NCBI GenBank assembly: GCA_050299855.1
Contig: JBNKWQ010000025.1
Span: 114,672-178,671, forward strand
DNA: 64,000 bases
From: Hahella sp050299855
GTDB lineage: Bacteria > Pseudomonadota > Gammaproteobacteria > Pseudomonadales > Oleiphilaceae
Direction: 5' to 3'
Below the pieces are notes generated by a model. The model had not been told where the DNA came from, ran no database searches, and saw nothing but the letters and a program-made list of their open reading frames with translations. The position numbers and the translations under genes were made by a program. Below, in pieces: positions 19,222-29,140 of the stretch (positions within the stretch are counted from its first letter, which is position 1; each line of letters begins with the position of its first letter).

Positions 19222-20766
19222 ATGACTGACAAACGTATACCGACTGCACTCTTTATTCTGGATGGCTGGGGTTACCGGGAAGACACCGATAACAACGCTA
19301 TCGCCCATGCCAAAACGCCCTTCTGGGACAAAATCTGGCAACTGCAGCCGCATACCCTGGTACAAACTTCTGGCATGGCAGTAGGCCTGCCTGACGGGCA
19401 GATGGGTAACTCCGAAGTCGGCCATATGAATCTTGGCGCCGGGCGTCTGGTGTATCAGAACTTTACCCGTATTAATAAAGAAATTGCCGACGGCGACTTT
19501 GCCAGGCAGCCGGCGCTGACCAATGCCATTGACAAGGCCGTCAGCAACGACAAGGCAGTTCACGTGTTCGGATTACTGTCTCCTGGCGGCGTCCACAGCC
19601 ATGAAGAGCATATATTTGAACTTTGCCGGATAGCCAAATCACGCGGCGCTCAAAACGTTTACATCCACGCTTTCCTGGATGGACGCGACACCCCGCCACG
19701 CAGTGCCGGCGCCTCACTGGAAAAAGCCAGTAAGTTAATGAGTGAACTGGGATGTGGCCGGGTGGCGTCTATTGTAGGCCGGTATTTCGCGATGGACCGG
19801 GACAATCGCTGGGACAGGGTACAGCAAGCCTATGACTTGTTGACCCAAGGCAAATCAGATTATGTTGCCCAGACTGCGCAACAGGCCCTTGCGGCCGCCT
19901 ATGAGCGGGGCGAGGATGACGAATTCGTCAAAGCCACACGCATTCAGGCAACTGGAGAACCCGACGTCAATGTTACAGACGGCGATTCGGTCATCTTCAT
20001 GAATTTCCGTCCCGACCGTTCCAGAGAGCTCACCAGGGCTTTTGTAGATAAAGATTTCAACAGCTTTAACCGTACAGTAGTGCCTGCCCTGGCAGACTTC
20101 GTAATGCTGACTGAATATTCCGCCGATATTAAAACCACCTGCGCTTACCCTCCGACGGCTCTGGTGAACGGTATGGGCGAATATTTGTCCAACCTCGGCA
20201 AAACCCAGCTTAGAATCGCCGAAACTGAAAAGTATGCCCACGTGACATTCTTTTTCAGCGGCGGACAGGAAGCCGAGTATGCTGGAGAAGACCGCGTGCT
20301 GGTGCCATCGCCGGACGTAGCCACCTATGACATGAAGCCGGAAATGAGCGCGCCTGAAGTGACCGACAAACTGGTGGAAGCCATTAAATCCGGCCGTTAT
20401 GATCTGATTGTCTGCAATTACGCCAATGGTGACATGGTAGGCCATACCGGCAGCTTCGACGCCGCCGTTAAGGCGGCAGAAGCCCTGGACCACTGCCTGG
20501 AAAAGGTCGCGGCCGCTCTTAATGAAGTTGGTGGTCAATGCCTGATCACAGCCGATCATGGCAACGCGGAAATGATGCTGGATGAAAACGGCCACCCTCA
20601 CACCCAGCATACTACCGGCCCGGTCCCCTTGATTTATATCGGACCCAAAGCAATCAGATTGAAGTCTGACGGCCGCTTATGTGACATTTCCCCTTCCCTG
20701 CTCAATCTGATGGGGCTGGATAAACCCGAGGAAATGACAGGCGAGTCACTGGTGGTTCCTGCCTAG
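19222..20766 (+). CDS. gpmI: 2,3-bisphosphoglycerate-independent phosphoglycerate mutase
   Basis: 514 residues, the standard length. It interconverts 3- and 2-phosphoglycerate in glycolysis using two metal ions (usually Mn). Signatures: LFILDGWGYRE (metal ligand Asp near 14), catalytic Ser64 in QMGNSEVGHMN, DGRDTPPRS, NFRPDRSRELT, and the second metal site ITADHGNAE with a later HTQHTTGPVP. First gene of the plus-strand gpmI-envC-ctp-yibQ cluster. Confidence 0.97.
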   Translation: MTDKRIPTALFILDGWGYREDTDNNAIAHAKTPFWDKIWQLQPHTLVQTSGMAVGLPDGQMGNSEVGHMNLGAGRLVYQNFTRINKEIADGDFARQPALTNAIDKAVSNDKAVHVFGLLSPGGVHSHEEHIFELCRIAKSRGAQNVYIHAFLDGRDTPPRSAGASLEKASKLMSELGCGRVASIVGRYFAMDRDNRWDRVQQAYDLLTQGKSDYVAQTAQQALAAAYERGEDDEFVKATRIQATGEPDVNVTDGDSVIFMNFRPDRSRELTRAFVDKDFNSFNRTVVPALADFVMLTEYSADIKTTCAYPPTALVNGMGEYLSNLGKTQLRIAETEKYAHVTFFFSGGQEAEYAGEDRVLVPSPDVATYDMKPEMSAPEVTDKLVEAIKSGRYDLIVCNYANGDMVGHTGSFDAAVKAAEALDHCLEKVAAALNEVGGQCLITADHGNAEMMLDENGHPHTQHTTGPVPLIYIGPKAIRLKSDGRLCDISPSLLNLMGLDKPEEMTGESLVVPA

Positions 20767-20958
20767 CCGTGCGAGCGCCTGACCTGCATTGCGCGGGTCA
20801 GGCACTTAATATTCCAAGCCTTGACCTGTTAAAGATTCGCAACAGTCCGGACACCACTTTGCTCCCATGCTCAATTGTCTTCTATACTTGGGCACCACTT
20901 CAGCGGGAATCTGCTGTCTCCTTATTCATTTCAACAGAGTGTTTATAAAACGTCTTCT

Positions 20959-22113
20959 ATGCAGTTGTTCCCACGTTGTATTGTTCTGCTAGCCAGTCTG
21001 TCCGTCTGCATTTATACCTGGGCAGCGGAAGAGCAATGGGAAGACCATGAGCTTCAGCAAAAGAAATTAGTTGAACTCAAACAGAACATCTCCAAACTGA
21101 GAACCTGGATCGATGGAGCCCAGGGCGAACAAAGCCAGCTGGAAAAAGATCTGCGTGCCACCGAAGAGAAGATCCAGGCCAAGGTACGTGAGATCAACGA
21201 TATCGAGCAGGATATCAACGCCACCGAAGAGCAGATCGGCAAACTTGAAGGCGAAGAAAAAGAACATCTGGCTTCGTTAAACCAGCAGAAAGCCCTGCTC
21301 GGCAAACAGATTCGCGCGGCCTATGCGATGGGTCAGGAACAAGGCATCAAATTACTGCTCAACGCAGAAGATCCGCAAAAGCTGCAACGTCTGATGAACT
21401 ACTACGGTTATCTCAACAAAGCCCGCGGAGAACAAATTACCGCCTACCGGGAAACCATCGAAAAACTCAAGACCACCCGCGCCAGCATTCTGGAACGCAA
21501 TCAGGCACTGGTCAGTTCCCGCAATACTTTGGCCCGGGCTCGTGAAAATCTTCTCGGGCAGCGCAAGGAGAGGGAAGTCACCCTGGCCAAGCTCACCCAG
21601 AGCCTGAATTACCGCAAGAATGAACTGGTGCGCATGGAAAAGGACCAGCAACAACTTGAAACGCTGGTTCAGGAAGTGGAAAAAACCATATCTAACCTAG
21701 AGTTAACTCAGGACTCTGTGCCTTTTATAAAACTCCGTGCTAAATTACCTTGGCCGACCACGGGGAAACTCAAAAAGAATTTCGGCCGCTCCGCCGGCGG
21801 CAAGAGCTTTCGCCTGCCAGGTGTGTTTTTCAAAACATCCGTCAATGCTCCGGTCAAGGCTGTACATCATGGGCGCGTGGTTTTTTCTGACTGGTTAAGG
21901 GGCTTCGGCCTGCTCATGATCATCGACCATGGTGACGGATATATGAGCCTCTATGGTTTCAACCAGGCTCTGCTGAAAGATACCGGAGACTGGGTTAACA
22001 GCGGCGAGTTGATCGCCAGCGCCGGTAATAGCGGAGGCCAACCTGAAACCGGGCTATACTTTGAAATACGGCACAAGGGAAAGCCGGATAATCCCGTAAA
22101 GTGGTTGAAGTAG
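20959..22113 (+). CDS. envC: Murein hydrolase activator EnvC
   Basis: 384 residues from the ATG at 20959, which starts a good signal peptide (MQLFPRCIVLLASLSVCIYT, cleavage after TWA); a TTG at 20875 would put 28 extra residues before it. A long periplasmic coiled coil (about 25-250) precedes a LytM domain. The LytM zinc ligands are missing (VHHGRVVFSDW and YFEIRHKG replace the metal-binding motifs), as in EnvC, which does not cut peptidoglycan itself but activates amidases at the division septum under FtsEX control. It is between gpmI and ctp in the conserved order. Confidence 0.9.
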   Translation: MQLFPRCIVLLASLSVCIYTWAAEEQWEDHELQQKKLVELKQNISKLRTWIDGAQGEQSQLEKDLRATEEKIQAKVREINDIEQDINATEEQIGKLEGEEKEHLASLNQQKALLGKQIRAAYAMGQEQGIKLLLNAEDPQKLQRLMNYYGYLNKARGEQITAYRETIEKLKTTRASILERNQALVSSRNTLARARENLLGQRKEREVTLAKLTQSLNYRKNELVRMEKDQQQLETLVQEVEKTISNLELTQDSVPFIKLRAKLPWPTTGKLKKNFGRSAGGKSFRLPGVFFKTSVNAPVKAVHHGRVVFSDWLRGFGLLMIIDHGDGYMSLYGFNQALLKDTGDWVNSGELIASAGNSGGQPETGLYFEIRHKGKPDNPVKWLK

Positions 22114-22154
22114 ATGCTCAATGGAGCATCCGAGAGGATAACAATGACAGAGTG

Positions 22155-23519
22155 GTGTCCAGAGTGAAAAAACTAACCATCGCAGGTGCTGTACTGGCCC
22201 TCGCTTTGCCTTACGGGAGTTGGGCTGCTGATCCTGTGGAAAATGTCGATGAGATTGCAGCAGAAGCCGTTGCTGAATCTCCAAATACACAACTCCCCTT
22301 ACAAGATCTGCGCAAGTTTGCAGAAGTCTTTGACCGAATCAAGAAAGCCTATGTCGAAGACGTAGACGATACTACCCTGCTGAATAATGCTATCCGCGGC
22401 ATGCTCTCCGGCCTTGATCCTCACTCTTCCTATCTTGAGCCCAGGGCGTTTGATGATCTCCAAGAATCCACCAGCGGCGAATTCGGTGGCCTGGGCATTG
22501 AAGTCGGCATGGAAGACGGTTTTATCAAAGTTATCACCCCTATCGATGACACCCCTGCCCAGAAAGCGGGAATCGAAGCCGGGGACCTGATTATCAAGCT
22601 CGACAATCAGTCAGTGAAAGGCATGTCTCTGGAAGAAGCCGTCAATAAAATGCGCGGCAAGCCAGGCACACCTATCAAGCTGACAGTCGTCAAGAAAAAT
22701 GCCGACGGGCCGACGGAAATCGAAGTTAAACGGGATGTCATCCGCGTTACCAGCGTGAAAAATATGACACTGGAATCCGGTTACGGTTATGTTCGCATCA
22801 CACAATTCCAGGCCCAGACCGGTGCTGACTTTAATCATGCACTGGATAAACTACTTAAAGAGAGCCCAGAGGGACTCAAAGGCGTGGTGCTTGATTTGCG
22901 TAATAACCCCGGTGGCGTACTACAGGCAGCCGTGGAAGTTTCCGATGCCCTGCTGGATCAAGGCCTGATTGTCTATACCGATGGCCGCATCAAGAGTTCA
23001 AAGCTGCGCTTTACTGCCACTCCAGGTGACGTCATCAACGGTGCTCCGGTAGTCGTACTGGTCAACGGCGGCTCGGCTTCAGCCTCTGAAATCGTGGCAG
23101 GCGCTTTGCAGGATCACCACCGCGCCATTATTCTCGGCACCGAAAGCTTCGGCAAAGGCAGCGTACAGACAGTACTGCCGTTGGATGAAGAATATGGCCT
23201 CAAACTAACCACAGCACGCTACTTCACTCCAAGTGGGCGGTCTATCCAGGCCCTTGGCATAGTGCCGGATATTAAAGTACAGCGGGCAACCATTACAGAA
23301 GTGGATTCCCAGCCGGTATTCAAGGAAGCCGATCTCTCCGGGCATTTAAGTAATTCCAATGGCGATGAAGCACCGGCCACCACTGAAAACGACACGCCTG
23401 CCAAGGAAATAATTGCACGCGACTTCCAGCTGAGAGAGGCACTGAATTTACTCAAGGGGCTTAACATTATGGCACCTAAAGCCGGCAATGCGACTGCCAA
23501 GACAACAGCGGAAGGATAA
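22155..23519 (+). CDS. Carboxy-terminal processing protease (S41 family)
   Basis: 455 residues if the GTG at 22155 is used, giving MSRVKKLTIAGAVLALALPY as signal peptide; GTG at 22152 and 22164 are equally possible, while the frame-open GTG at 22101 overlaps envC and precedes the GAGAGGA ribosome site. A PDZ domain (GGLGIEVGMEDGFIKVI...) lies near 95-180, then the S41 peptidase with nucleophile Ser in NGGSASASEIVAGAL and Lys in TESFGKGSVQT. Ctp proteases trim periplasmic proteins from the C-terminus and in relatives control peptidoglycan hydrolases, which suits its place after envC. Confidence 0.92.
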   Translation: MSRVKKLTIAGAVLALALPYGSWAADPVENVDEIAAEAVAESPNTQLPLQDLRKFAEVFDRIKKAYVEDVDDTTLLNNAIRGMLSGLDPHSSYLEPRAFDDLQESTSGEFGGLGIEVGMEDGFIKVITPIDDTPAQKAGIEAGDLIIKLDNQSVKGMSLEEAVNKMRGKPGTPIKLTVVKKNADGPTEIEVKRDVIRVTSVKNMTLESGYGYVRITQFQAQTGADFNHALDKLLKESPEGLKGVVLDLRNNPGGVLQAAVEVSDALLDQGLIVYTDGRIKSSKLRFTATPGDVINGAPVVVLVNGGSASASEIVAGALQDHHRAIILGTESFGKGSVQTVLPLDEEYGLKLTTARYFTPSGRSIQALGIVPDIKVQRATITEVDSQPVFKEADLSGHLSNSNGDEAPATTENDTPAKEIIARDFQLREALNLLKGLNIMAPKAGNATAKTTAEG

Positions 23520-23525
23520 GCAAGT

Positions 23526-24371
23526 TTGATCTTGCGAAATCTGATCGGCGGTCTGAGCGTGGCCTTGCTATTAGGCAGCCAGACCGTCATTGCATCGGAT
23601 GACGAAAGACTCCCTCCAACGATTGCCATCATCATTGATGATATGGGCAATTATCAGGAAATGGGCCTGCGGGCCATCAACATTCCAGCCCCCCTGACTT
23701 TGTCCTTTTTACCGTTCAGGCCACACACTGAAGAACAGGCCCGCCTTGCCTATGCTCTGGGTAAGGAAGTTATGCTGCATGCGCCAATGGAGAATACCCG
23801 TAGCCTGCCTCTGGGAGCCTCGGGGCTGACCAGCAATATGAGCAGCCTGCAAATGACCGTTACTTTCAGACGGGCTATCCGCTCCGTCCCTTTTGTGAGT
23901 GGCGTGAATAACCATATGGGCAGCGCGCTGACACAAAACCGTCCAGCCATGACTTTGCTAATGCGGGAGCTGAGTTACTACCCGCTGTACTTTGTTGATA
24001 GTCGAACGACACCAGCCTCAGTCGCCGCAGAAGTCGCAATGACTCACGCTATCCCTTCCCTGAGCAGAGACGTTTTTCTCGATCATTTTATTTCCACCAA
24101 AGCCATAGACTTTCAATTCAAGCGTCTGATCGACATCGCCCGTAAAGAAGGCACAGCAATTGCCATCGGCCACCCCCACAAGGAAACTATTGAGTACCTT
24201 GAGAAAGTTTTGCCAAGACTGGGAGAGCATGGCGTTGCCATTGCCACAGTTAAAGGAATCTGGGCAATTCGCCACAATGCCACGGACATGTTTAAGAATA
24301 TCCACCGGGATCCCAGCACACGCCTGATGGCAGATTCCGGAGATGACACCGACATAGATGCTCTCAACTGA
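23526..24371 (+). CDS. Divergent polysaccharide deacetylase family protein (YibQ-like)
   Basis: 281 residues from a TTG at 23526 with GGAAGGA about ten bases upstream, inside the end of ctp. Signal peptide about 1-24 (LLGSQTVIAS). The family motif IAIIIDDMGNYQEMG is present, with SFLPF, EVMLHAPME, GVNNHMGS and AIAIGHPH typical of DUF610/divergent deacetylases. Periplasmic; true substrate unknown. Last gene of the envC-ctp cluster. Confidence 0.88.
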   Translation: MILRNLIGGLSVALLLGSQTVIASDDERLPPTIAIIIDDMGNYQEMGLRAINIPAPLTLSFLPFRPHTEEQARLAYALGKEVMLHAPMENTRSLPLGASGLTSNMSSLQMTVTFRRAIRSVPFVSGVNNHMGSALTQNRPAMTLLMRELSYYPLYFVDSRTTPASVAAEVAMTHAIPSLSRDVFLDHFISTKAIDFQFKRLIDIARKEGTAIAIGHPHKETIEYLEKVLPRLGEHGVAIATVKGIWAIRHNATDMFKNIHRDPSTRLMADSGDDTDIDALN

Positions 24372-24425
24372 GTCCACTTATTGCGTCCAGCCTACCCACG
24401 GCTATTCAACAGTTCCACAAACGGG

Positions 24426-24914
24426 CTAGAGATAAAGATGCCGGTAGTGCATCACCAGTTGCCGCAACCGGGCGGCCAGTTCGGTGATCTCAGGCTCTGT
24501 AAGAAACCGCCCCACCACCAGTTCCTCCTGGCCACACTCCAACCGCACTTGCAGATGTCTATAGGAATCCATGTGCATTAAAACCCGTGTGTGCATCCTG
24601 GGGAAATTCCACTGCTGTTCCGGCGCCATGATTCCACGCTGAAACGATACCTCATAGGGACTGAGCAGCAGGACTTCCTGTATCGCGCACTGGCGGCTGA
24701 CATAGCGTAAGGCAAGATAAAGCAGAAGAACTTCGGCTCCGCAAAACAACAACACCAATCCGGCACCGGCAACAAAACAGACACCGCCTATGACAGCAGA
24801 TACCACTGCCACCGCAATCAGAAACAGCCGATTACCACGCCAACCTGCCGAATTATTCGGCGCCAGGACAATACGTGCACAGGCTTCATTTTCACCCGGA
24901 GTCATAGTCAGCAT
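24426..24914 (-). CDS. DUF2244 integral membrane protein
   Basis: 162 residues; a start at 24905 (MTPGEN) is nearly as good. Two adjacent membrane helices (about 30-70) and a cytoplasmic C-terminal domain with YEVSFQRGIMAPEQQWNFPRMHTRV, the pattern of DUF2244 proteins often found near respiratory oxidase genes. No partner is nearby here. Function unknown. Confidence 0.72.
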   Translation of the reverse strand: MLTMTPGENEACARIVLAPNNSAGWRGNRLFLIAVAVVSAVIGGVCFVAGAGLVLLFCGAEVLLLYLALRYVSRQCAIQEVLLLSPYEVSFQRGIMAPEQQWNFPRMHTRVLMHMDSYRHLQVRLECGQEELVVGRFLTEPEITELAARLRQLVMHYRHLYL

Positions 24915-25215
24915 AGAGACCCGTCCAGATTATTGTTGTGTTTGTCTAAGTTTAGTACGAATTGCTTGTTTTGAGACTAATTGCTTGTTTTGAGGCTAAT
25001 TGCTCGTTTTGAGACTAAGTGGCGGAGAACTGAATCGGCGAGATGCGATTGGAGGTCAAATCAACCGCGGGCTAACCGGCGCTATGAATCCGTCTTTTGG
25101 AGAGGCGATCAGAGGTACTGACGTAAGGAAAACTGGAGGATTAGAACGTCAGTGTTTGAGAACAAACGCCAGTGCTGAGGGATTAATGCCAGTAACGGAT
25201 AGATAAAAGCGCGCC
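24915..25215. other. Non-coding spacer with tandem repeat
   Basis: About 300 bases between the DUF2244 gene and hisF. Besides the three 19-base repeats at 24960-25016 I see no promoter, hairpin or credible gene. Confidence 0.5.
24960..25016. repeat. Three 19-bp tandem repeats
   Basis: Three adjacent units, each close to AATTGCTTGTTTTGAGACT, at 24960-24978, 24979-24997 and 24998-25016 with one difference each in units 2 and 3. Intergenic. Confidence 0.9.
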
Positions 25216-25989
25216 TTAAAGACGCACTTCCACACCTTGTTCTGCCATGAATTTTTTTGCCTCGGGAATACTGTATTCGCCAAAGTGGAAAATACTGGCG
25301 GCCAGAACCGCATCCGCCCCACCTTGTTTTACACCATCGACCAGATGCTGCAGGTTACCCACACCGCCGGACGCAATCACCGGCACATGCACCGCATCAC
25401 TGATGGCACGGGTAACGGCCAGATCAAAACCGTTCTTGGTGCCGTCACGGTCCATGCTGGTCAATAGGATCTCGCCTGCGCCATATGACACCATACGTTG
25501 AGCCCATTCAATTGCATCCAGCCCTGTAGGCTTACGGCCGCCATGGGTGAAAATTTCCCAACGATCAGGCTCACCGACGCTGGAAACCTTCTTGGCATCG
25601 ATGGCAACGACGATACATTGGTTGCCGAATCTGGCCGCAGCCTCACCGACAAACTCAGGGTTAAACACCGCAGCGGTGTTGATACTGACCTTGTCCGCTC
25701 CGGCATTCAGCATGGTTCTGATATCTTCCAGTTTACGGATGCCGCCGCCGACCGTCAGAGGAATAAAGACCTGGCTTGCCATACGTTCAACGGTATGCAC
25801 CATGGTATCCCTGGCTTCATGGCTGGCGGTAATATCAAGGAAAGTGATTTCGTCCGCGCCCTGCTCATCATAACGTTTGGCCACTTCCACCGGATCACCT
25901 GCATCACGGATATCCACAAACTGGACACCTTTGACCACCCGACCTTTGTCCACGTCCAGACAGGGAATGATGCGTTTGGCTAAAGACAT
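25216..25989 (-). CDS. hisF: Imidazole glycerol phosphate synthase, cyclase subunit
   Basis: 257 residues of the (beta/alpha)8 HisF family. It uses ammonia from HisH to convert PRFAR into imidazole glycerol phosphate and AICAR. Signatures: RIIPCLDVDKGRVVKG with catalytic Asp11, TVGGGIRKLED, VVAIDAKK and LLTSMDRDGTKNGFD with the second catalytic Asp. GAGGAAA lies before the ATG. Last of the minus-strand hisB-hisH-hisA-hisF series. Confidence 0.97.
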   Translation of the reverse strand: MSLAKRIIPCLDVDKGRVVKGVQFVDIRDAGDPVEVAKRYDEQGADEITFLDITASHEARDTMVHTVERMASQVFIPLTVGGGIRKLEDIRTMLNAGADKVSINTAAVFNPEFVGEAAARFGNQCIVVAIDAKKVSSVGEPDRWEIFTHGGRKPTGLDAIEWAQRMVSYGAGEILLTSMDRDGTKNGFDLAVTRAISDAVHVPVIASGGVGNLQHLVDGVKQGGADAVLAASIFHFGEYSIPEAKKFMAEQGVEVRL

Positions 25990-26049
25990 AGATATTTCCT
26001 CAATGCTGACAGAACGAACCCGTCACCGTATTCGTCGTCATTATTCCGA

Positions 26050-26784
26050 CTAAGCGTTGGCGTCACAGTAATCCTGCGCTTCTTTGACATCCAGCGAGCC
26101 TTCATAGATTGCGCGCCCGGTAATAGCACCGACAATCCCGGCACTGGCCGCACTCTGCAGACCTTTGATGTCGTCCATGTTGGTGACACCGCCGGAAGCA
26201 ATAATCGGTAAGCCGCTGGTTTTGGCCAGGTGTGCTGTCGCTTCGATATTCACACCCTGCATCATGCCATCGCGGGCGATATCGGTATAAACAATGGAAG
26301 ACACACCAGCGTCCTTGAATTTCAACGCCAGATCACTAGCCTGCACGGTGCTGATATCCGCCCAGCCTTCAGTGGCAACCCAGCCGTCTTTGGCATCAAT
26401 ACCAACGATAATATGCCCGGCAAACTTGCGGCAGGCTTCCTTCACAAACTCAGGATCTTTCACTGCCTTGGTGCCGATAATGACATACTGTACACCCGCC
26501 TTCAGATAGTGTTCGATAGTGTCGAAATCACGAATCCCACCGCCGATCTGAATCGGCAGGTCTGGATACTTGCGGGCTATGGCCGCCACGATTTCACCGT
26601 TAACAGGCTCACCGGCAAAAGCGCCGTTAAGGTCTACCAGATGCAGTCGACGACAACCTGCCTCCACCCATTTGGAAGCCATGGCCACAGGATCATCGGA
26701 GAACACGGTGGAGTCATCCATACGGCCCTGTTTGAGGCGCACGCACTTACCATCTTTAAGGTCGATTGCAGGAATAATTAACAT
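26050..26784 (-). CDS. hisA: Phosphoribosylformimino-AICAR-phosphate isomerase
   Basis: 244 residues. It isomerises ProFAR to PRFAR, the HisF substrate. Signatures: LIIPAIDLKDGKCVRLKQG with catalytic Asp8, IGGGIRDFDTIEHYL, IVGIDAKDGWVATEGW and YTDIARDGMMQGVN with the second catalytic Asp. It has the paralogous half-barrel pattern shared with HisF. 60 bases separate it from hisF. Confidence 0.97.
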   Translation of the reverse strand: MLIIPAIDLKDGKCVRLKQGRMDDSTVFSDDPVAMASKWVEAGCRRLHLVDLNGAFAGEPVNGEIVAAIARKYPDLPIQIGGGIRDFDTIEHYLKAGVQYVIIGTKAVKDPEFVKEACRKFAGHIIVGIDAKDGWVATEGWADISTVQASDLALKFKDAGVSSIVYTDIARDGMMQGVNIEATAHLAKTSGLPIIASGGVTNMDDIKGLQSAASAGIVGAITGRAIYEGSLDVKEAQDYCDANA

Positions 26785-26868
26785 AGCAACTCTCTAGATC
26801 TTGGTTGTTCAGTCCTGATCATCAGGCGCTGATAAATTTATTTTGGCTTGTGTTCGGGTGTTACCCAT

Positions 26869-27555
26869 TTAAGGCTGACCATTCCAGTGTGCGAAATTCT
26901 TCAGCAATTGCAGCCCTGCATGCTGGCTCTTTTCCGGGTGAAACTGCGCAGCAAAAATATTATCGCGGGCAATGGCCGCAGCGAAATCAACACCGTACCG
27001 ACAAGTGCCGGCAACCGCATCAAAGTTAGCTGCATCCACGTAATAGGAATGTACGAAATAGAAACGGTCGTTATCCGGGATGCCTTGCCATAGCGGGTGG
27101 TCATGGCTATGGGCTACCTGATTCCAACCCATGTGAGGAACTTTCAGGCGCTCACCGTTTTCTTTCAGATCGTCACCAAAAAAACGCACGCGACCGGAGA
27201 ACAGGCCCAAACAATCAATACCGTTGTTTTCTTCACTGAAATCCAGCATCACCTGCATGCCAACACAGATCCCCAACAACGGACGCCCGGAGGCGGCAAC
27301 GTCTTTTACCAACTGATCAAAGCCTAGGCGGCGAATCTCGCCCATACAATCACGCATGGCGCCGACACCGGGTAAAAGTACACGATCAGCTTCTGCAATC
27401 ACCTTTGCATCAGATGTCACTATCACTCTGGCCGAGGGAGCCACATGCTCAAGCGCCTTGGAGACTGAGTGAAGATTCCCCATGCCATAGTCGATGACGG
27501 CAATTGTGTTGGATGTGGAAGTCACGTTAGACGAGCCATTTGCTGCAGCGCTCAT
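26869..27555 (-). CDS. hisH: Imidazole glycerol phosphate synthase, glutaminase subunit
   Basis: 228 residues. The class I glutaminase triad is visible: Cys in PLLGICVGMQVM, then His and Glu in AAQFHPEKSQHAG. The core begins IAVIDYGMGNLHSVSKAL near residue 18, so the first 17 residues (Ser/Asn/Thr-rich) are an N-terminal extension or the true start is a non-ATG codon further in. It supplies ammonia to HisF. Confidence 0.95.
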   Translation of the reverse strand: MSAAANGSSNVTSTSNTIAVIDYGMGNLHSVSKALEHVAPSARVIVTSDAKVIAEADRVLLPGVGAMRDCMGEIRRLGFDQLVKDVAASGRPLLGICVGMQVMLDFSEENNGIDCLGLFSGRVRFFGDDLKENGERLKVPHMGWNQVAHSHDHPLWQGIPDNDRFYFVHSYYVDAANFDAVAGTCRYGVDFAAAIARDNIFAAQFHPEKSQHAGLQLLKNFAHWNGQP

Positions 27556-27653
27556 AGTAGATCGTAATCCTGATTCAAAGATGGGCGACGTAGTTGGCGT
27601 TCTTGCTTATGAGACTTCCGAACGCCAACCCTGTCAGACACGATTAACCGAAG

Positions 27654-28247
27654 TTACAGAGTGCCTTTGGTCGAAGGCATGATACCGCTCATGCGCGGGT
27701 CATGTTCAATCGCCATACGCAAAGCACGTCCAAATGCCTTGAAGATGGTTTCAATCTGGTGGTGTGAATTGCGGCCACGCAGGTTATCGATGTGCAGACT
27801 CACCTGAGCGTGATTCACAAATCCCTGAAAGAATTCATGAAAAAGATCCACGTCGAAACTTCCGATCATCGCTCTGGTGAAGTCAACGTGCATTTCCAGA
27901 CCGGGGCGGCCGGAAAAGTCGATCACCACACGAGACAAGGCTTCATCCAGCGGCACATAAGCGTGTCCATAACGGCGAATACCTTTCTTGTCGCCAACGG
28001 CTTTAGCCACGGCCTGCCCGAGCGTAATGCCGATATCTTCAACTGTGTGGTGAGCATCAATGTGCAGATCACCTTTGGCGACGATGTCCATGTCGATCAG
28101 GCCATGACGGGCAATCTGGTCCATCATGTGATCAAGAAAAGGTACTCCGGTCTCGAATTTGGCTTCGCCAGTTCCGTCCAGATTTACCTGACAGGTGATT
28201 TGTGTTTCCAGCGTGTTGCGGGTTACTTCCGCCTTGCGCTCAGTCAT
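27654..28247 (-). CDS. hisB: Imidazoleglycerol-phosphate dehydratase
   Basis: 197 residues, the monofunctional HisB form. Metal-binding histidine motifs are present: GVPFLDHMMDQIARHG, DAHHTVEDIGI and later FQGFVNHAQVSLHI and RNSHHQIE. It dehydrates IGP to imidazole acetol phosphate. First of the four his genes; the usual downstream order hisB-hisH-hisA-hisF matches Pseudomonas. Confidence 0.97.
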   Translation of the reverse strand: MTERKAEVTRNTLETQITCQVNLDGTGEAKFETGVPFLDHMMDQIARHGLIDMDIVAKGDLHIDAHHTVEDIGITLGQAVAKAVGDKKGIRRYGHAYVPLDEALSRVVIDFSGRPGLEMHVDFTRAMIGSFDVDLFHEFFQGFVNHAQVSLHIDNLRGRNSHHQIETIFKAFGRALRMAIEHDPRMSGIMPSTKGTL

Positions 28248-28322
28248 TCATCGCTCCGGGCACAGTGAAAAAGGCGCATTATACCCGTTTAGGGTCTCAT
28301 AGCCTACATGGAAGGACTAATG

Positions 28323-28433
28323 AAGATCATAGTTAAAAATAAAGGTCATAGTTAAAATCGCAGGGTCTAATCCAGGCCGTTTGCCCACCTCCCCTTGTGC
28401 CGAGTCGCATGAAACGACTACGTCCACAAGGGG
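28323..28433. other. Spacer with a short repeat and a long hairpin
   Basis: A near-duplicate of ATCATAGTTAAAA occurs around 28325-28355. At 28391-28433 a nine-base stem CCCCTTGTG/CACAAGGGG encloses a second five-base stem AGTCG/CGACT. There is no T-run on either strand, so it may be a rho-assisted or RNA-stabilising hairpin for the gene at 28459-28923. Confidence 0.55.
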
Positions 28434-28458
28434 AAGACTTATAACAATCCAGGAAATT

Positions 28459-28923
28459 TCAGCCTTCGAGATCTTTCTTCAGATTTTCTACATAGGTATC
28501 GACCAGCGCATTAAACTCATGCTTCACCACCGGGCTAACAGCCAGCTTCAGCAAGCCGGGAAGCGGCAGGGTCATCTCGCCCTTGGTCTGAAACTTACAT
28601 TCAACACCTTCGCCTTTCCTGGTGATAGCCCAGGAACCATGCACCAGACCATTACCCTCGCCTTTAATCGGCGTCCAGGTAATACTGCCACGCTCCTTGT
28701 CGGCACTGTACTGGCAGGCATAGATGGTTTGAATGGCGTGCTTGTCGACGCCGATTTTCTTCATTTCCCAGCGATAGGTGTTATCGCCAAGATCCACCAA
28801 TTGTTCGACGCGGGGGAAATGGCTGGCAGAGGCGGGTACATCGGCGAGTAAATTGAATACAGTGTCATAGTCCGCCGCAACATCAAAGGTTCGGCTGATT
28901 TCTATAGTGATACTGACGGCCAC
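28459..28923 (-). CDS. SRPBCC (START-like) family protein
   Basis: 154 residues from a GTG. The pattern ISRTFDVAADYDTVFNLLADVPASASHFP at the N-terminus and the alternation of strands with a C-terminal helix (AVSPVVKHEFNALVDTYVENLKKDL) fit the SRPBCC helix-grip fold, which binds hydrophobic ligands. No signal peptide. Ligand unknown. Single gene, divergent from mutY. Confidence 0.75.
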   Translation of the reverse strand: MAVSITIEISRTFDVAADYDTVFNLLADVPASASHFPRVEQLVDLGDNTYRWEMKKIGVDKHAIQTIYACQYSADKERGSITWTPIKGEGNGLVHGSWAITRKGEGVECKFQTKGEMTLPLPGLLKLAVSPVVKHEFNALVDTYVENLKKDLEG

Positions 28924-29140
28924 GAGTGACTCCTTATTAGCTTCTATAGCTTAGGCTTATTATTTTCAGACCCTGTTCGTTGGCATCAGCAGGGACCGTT
29001 TGGCATCGGTTCGGTTGCGTCTCTTTATTTTTTTCTTCAGAGTAGCACAGCCTTTTGTAATGGGTATTTTTCTAATGTCCCCATCCGGTAAGCCGATGGG
29101 GATAGTTTGCTACGCGCACTTGGTGAAGTCCAGACAGAGC

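Noticed and set aside
22101..22154. Upstream start for the S41 protease
   Set aside because: It precedes the GAGAGGA ribosome site, overlaps envC and spoils the signal peptide.
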